Below are positions 59,930-64,000 of a DNA stretch of 64,000 bases, piece after piece (position 1 is the first letter of the stretch; each line of letters begins with the position of its first letter). Location: assembly GCA_935421135.1 (NCBI GenBank), contig OW285191.1:10977700-11041699 (forward strand), read 5' to 3'. The DNA is from Bugulina stolonifera (Eukaryota > Bryozoa > Gymnolaemata > Cheilostomatida > Bugulidae). A program made the translations under genes and the position numbers. A model generated the notes under the pieces. The model saw only the letters and a program-made list of their open reading frames with translations. It had not been told where the DNA came from and made no database searches.

Positions 59930-62757
59930 ATGGCTACCTGGACTGCCCATGTGGAAGGAGGCCCAAAGAGGGTTAATCACGCTGCTGTATCAATAAATGG
60001 AAACATTTATAGCTTTGGCGGTTACTGTACCGGTGACGATTTTGGTGTGAGACAGGACATAGATATTCACAAGTTTAATACAGGTATGCTAATGCTGTAA
60101 TTGAGTTAATCACGATATTATTCGAAATCGATAGTGTTTAGACATAGAAAATTAGAAAACTAGCAATGACATGTTTTATGAAACTGAGTAGGCACATCTA
60201 TTAGGTAGGCCTACAGTAGTGGAGGAATTGGGATAGCCTTAGTTCCTTAGTAGGGTGTTCAACCAATCAAATATAGACGAGAGAACCTCTTGATTGAGTT
60301 TTGGCGAAAAATAATAATCAGGTTTATAAATCTCAAATTTCTCCACTTCTGTACCTACCTCGGGCATATTGAAGCTTGGATAATTAATCTTACTTAGTAT
60401 TATTAATGTAACAAGAATTCTTTGTAAGAAAAATATCATGAAAAATAGTTCTACATAGCTTGAGTCAGCTACATACTGTAGGTATGTTCTTCCTCATTTC
60501 AATGTTGTATGAATTTAATCATATCTTCACTGCACTTTCTCCATTCTACAGTAGCATATACATGGAGTAAGATAGACTATTTTGGAAAAAAGGAAGATAT
60601 ACCATACCAAAGATATGGACACACAGCAGTAGCTTTTGAAGGTTCCTGTGTTATATATGGTGGTAGAAACGATATAAATGGTGTATCAGATAACATCTAC
60701 ATGTTTGATGTTGGTACGTACTCATATTCAAGTGCATAATATAAAGTTAAATGCTTGTAACTCTATTATCTTGTAAACACTGGTGTCTCTATGTGCAGCG
60801 TATAAAAATACGCTTATTAGGAGTCAATTAAAACTATAAATATGCGTCTTGTTTTATTATTCATTATAAAAGTATTAGCTCACACCAACAATTTTTCAGT
60901 AAAGGGTTTGTAGAGTTATTTTCTCATAACTTTGAAATATTGGGCTATTAGGCTCAGTATGTGTGAAATTGTAGATTTTTTTATCAAATAATATAAAAGT
61001 AATTGAAGTAAAGAACCAATTTTTCCGCTTCCTAATATGTTACGTACATCATCTTGTAGCTACTAGAACCTGGCACAGGCCCAAGGTAACTGGTTCCATA
61101 CCATTAGCTAGAGATGGACATAGCTGCTGTGTGATTGGAGACAACATGTATCTGTTTGGGGGCTTTGAGGAAGAATCAATGGAGTTCTCTAATACTGTGT
61201 TCTTTCTAAATTTACGCACCTTCACCTGGTACTTCTGCTCAGCTTCTGTAAGTAGTTGATACGTAAACTTTCCTGAGGACTGTATGCTTTTATTAGTCAC
61301 GGCATCATGATGTTAACCTTAGGACCACAAAGTCGTGATATGTTGTGTGTTCTGTTTAATGGATTTTACCAATGCATAATGCTGGTAGTTTGGTTTGCAC
61401 TATGACATGATTAGTAGTTATATCAACTTTCATAGGTTACAAAACAAAAACTTCTTTCTTGGTGGTGCTCACACTACAGTAGCGTAGCATAGATGTTACA
61501 TGTGCATTCAGTGATCTCAATCATCGACTGTTTAACCATTTAGTTCAGACTGAGCCAGACTAGTATATTATAATCACCTTCTTCATACTCTTCAGCTATT
61601 GTCATTCCCTTCTAGGGTGATCAGCCTCTATGGAGAGACTTTCACACAGCCACTGCCTGGAGAGATCAAATGGTGGTGTTCGGAGGTCGGAGTGACGAGG
61701 AGGGCCCGATCCACACAACTAAAGAGATCTATGATAATTCTATTTATATGTTTGATACAGAACGTAGCCAGTGGTCGGCTCCAGAGGTAACTGGAGACAT
61801 TCCTGATGGCCGAAGAAGTCATTGCGCGTGTAAGTTATGTTATCTCATATAGTGACAGGTTGTTGAATGATAACACTAGCTGCAATGTATCATCAGACTA
61901 ATGCTGTCATCCATCGTGAATAAAGTGCACCCAGTTACAGCATGAGTTGGGGGTTGAAGGGGATATGCCATGACTGTGTTTTGAGGTAGCATTGAGAACA
62001 CACAACTAATAGTTGTACAATATACTGGTGCCTGTGTTGTACATCCCTCAATTTGTGTACTATGCACTGTAGCGAACTGCATGTTTTTACCTTATGGCTA
62101 TGTTGAGTACAAACCCCTACAATACATGTGTAGATTTATCGACTAAAATCTACAGTAGCTGTCTTATATAGTGTGGCCAGATAAAACTTTGGACCTACCA
62201 GAAAAATTCAAAAGCCTGCTAAACTTACCATATAGCTATATCAGTATATTCTGTTGAATCAATAGATTTCTGCTATACTCTTTCTATGCAAACAGCTTGA
62301 AATCAAGCAATTTCTGTATAAGACATAAAGCAAACACTTGCGTCTTGTTAACAGTGTTGTGTTTAAAGCAGCATTGAATAGTGTTAGCTGGTTAAGTATA
62401 GGCAAGAGAATACAACTCAGACAAACCTGAAAAAGAGAGGCTGCATTGAGCGTACAACGAAATCACACGTCAAAACCTCTTTAACTTTTTTTTTCATTGT
62501 CTGCTTTATATCACTAATGTTGTGAATGGTGATAAGTTGATCTCTTATCTATATGCTATCATTAGATGCATTTGTAATATTTTATAGACTATGCTTTCAC
62601 TTGTAAGATATTTAAATGGCGAGTTGTCATGCTATTTATTGCTCACATCATCTTGTTTATCTCATGCAGTCGAGCATCATGGGAAGATATATGTATTTGG
62701 GGGATACAACAGTACTTCAGAGACACACTACAATGATCTTCACGTGTATGACCCCGG
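59930..62757 (+). CDS. KLHDC3: KLHDC3, kelch-repeat CUL2 substrate receptor (3' end beyond window)
   Basis: KLHDC3 is a six-bladed kelch propeller and substrate receptor of CUL2 E3 ligase that reads C-terminal glycine-type degrons. Exons 59930-60083, 60552-60713, 61060-61247, 61616-61829 and 62670-62756 join in phase to give the first 268 residues. Base 62757 begins the donor, and the gene continues past the window. The start MATWTAHVEGGPKRVNHAAV closely follows the vertebrate protein. Kelch signatures are evident: IYSFGGYCTGDDF, YGHTAVAFEGSCVIYGGRND, MYLFGGFEEES, RDFHTATAWRDQMVVFGGRSD and RRSHCAFEHHGKIYVFGGYN. The last blade and the BC/CUL2-box region are not in the window. No damage is seen. 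Confidence 0.92.
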
Positions 62758-63631
62758 TACGTTTCTATACCCACCCTCTATTAGCAATGCTGCTTTGGTA
62801 TGTGGGCTTGGTTTGCTCTAAAACTGACCTTCCTGCATGTAAATTATCTACATTTTAGTGCCTTCATCTGTCAAAGATTGGCAATGAGAATGGTCAATTG
62901 TAAAAAGGGAAAGATTGAGATTGCCATACATACACTAGTGAAAATGATTTTTGTAATGTCTGTCTAATATACATCTAGGTACATAAACATGCATACTACA
63001 TAATATATAGCCGCAATCATTCCATTTGACCTTGATGTTTAATCTATGATATTAGATAGAAATCTAGTATATGTTTGTGTTTAAACTGTTAATGGCCCCA
63101 TTTGGCAAGTATTACACACAGCTGTACATGTGCAATGTAACTTAGGTCAGGTTATAAACCTCTTATCTTACTATTTGATTAAGCTTTATCAGTATCAGTA
63201 CTTTTAGCTAGAGGTCAATTATTAGGTGGAAGGAGTGATCAATAGTCCATTTATTACTCTATTATATGGAACAATGACCTCTAACTACAGTTTGATCATC
63301 ATACAAACTGATTAGCTGGACAATGTTCCGATGTAGACCAACTCTTGGTTCCCGTTGACACTCACTCAATGTTTAAAAAAACTCATGACTCTGCGCGCAA
63401 CTCTTTCCTATCGAAATTTTGTCCAGCTGATGAATTGGAAGCGCTCTTCCCTGTCTTTCTTATTATATATTTTCTCACATTCTGATCTGCCAAAATAATA
63501 ATGTAGTCTGTGAAAACTGTCATGTTGCCATTAGAAAGGGGTAGGCTTAATTTTATTCCAGGACATGTGTTATACTTGTATAGACATATTGACTCTATGT
63601 TCGCATGTTGGTATATATATAAATGCATATA

Positions 63632-64000
63632 TTATACATGTAGTATATAATATGGTATGTATACAAGTATATATTATGGTATATAATATGGTATATATAA
63701 ATGTATATATTGTAGTATATAATATGGTATGTATAAATGTATATATTATGGTATATAATATGGTATATATAAATGTATATATTGTAGTATATAATATGGT
63801 ATGTATAAATCTATATATTATCGTATATAATATGGTATGTATACATGTATATGTTATCGTATATCATATGGTATGTATAAATGTATATATTATAGTATAT
63901 AATATGGTATGTATACATGTATATGTTATAGTATATAATATGGTATGTATACATGTATATATTATAGTATATAATATGGTATGTATATATTATAGTATAT
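63632..64000 (+). repeat. 36-bp AT-rich minisatellite, runs off the window
   Basis: The phrase AATATGGTATGTATA recurs every 36 bases within units containing ATGTATAT and TATTATAGTATAT, with roughly ten copies to the window edge. It lies in a KLHDC3 intron. Confidence 0.85.

Noticed and set aside
1..64000. CRISPR arrays, bacterial operons, riboswitches or prophage
   Set aside because: All coding sequence is intron-containing eukaryotic genes or eukaryotic transposons; the tandem arrays lack repeat-spacer structure.

Overview
This is a eukaryotic nuclear window from an AT-rich invertebrate animal genome. Almost every gene is split by short GT-AG introns, and the genes belong to metazoan families: carbohydrate sulfotransferase, SPAG7, a SERTA-domain protein, SAYSD1, MCFD2, amnionless, SRP9 and KLHDC3. 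I cannot place the species. Abundant TACATGTA and TAGGCCTA palindromes, and a recurrent short hairpin built on GTTATCTTCTC/GAGAAGATAAC, suggest a sponge or a lophotrochozoan, but that is a guess. All exon models below were built by hand from splice consensus, reading phase and remembered family sequences. No alignment was run.

Layout. From 0.8 to 12.7 kb there are two tandem paralogous sulfotransferase genes (+), each with eight coding exons and identical intron phases; the first has lost its PAPS-binding lysine motif. SPAG7 (-) lies at 13.2-15.6 kb. A gene-poor stretch at 15.6-22.9 kb probably holds the 5' part of the SERTA gene, whose main exons (+) are at 22.9-24.4 kb. SAYSD1 (+) is at 25.8-28.1 kb and an MCFD2-like EF-hand protein (+) at 29.4-31.4 kb. 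From 31.8 to 43.1 kb is a 17-exon amnionless homologue (-). Its long cytoplasmic tail carries four FxNPxY signals plus two degenerate ones. A complete, apparently intact piggyBac transposon (38860-41910) lies in its intron 2. SRP9 (-, three exons) is at 44.3-47.9 kb and has a decayed Tc1 transposon (45134-46918) in intron 2. A 378-bp MITE sits just upstream of SRP9. From 48.5 to 59.9 kb I find no convincing gene; the stretch is filled with AT-rich DNA, tandem arrays, a foldback element and transposon relics. KLHDC3 (+) starts at 59.9 kb and runs off the window, which ends in a 36-bp minisatellite.

The genes are independent housekeeping or cell-surface genes rather than a pathway. SRP9, SAYSD1 and MCFD2 all act at the ER and amnionless is a surface endocytic receptor subunit, but nothing suggests co-regulation. 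The most interesting items are the multi-motif amnionless tail, the piggyBac element with four 16-bp subterminal palindromes and TTAG rather than TTAA flanks, the dispersed GTTATCTTC hairpin family, and the sulfotransferase copy with an ablated cofactor loop.
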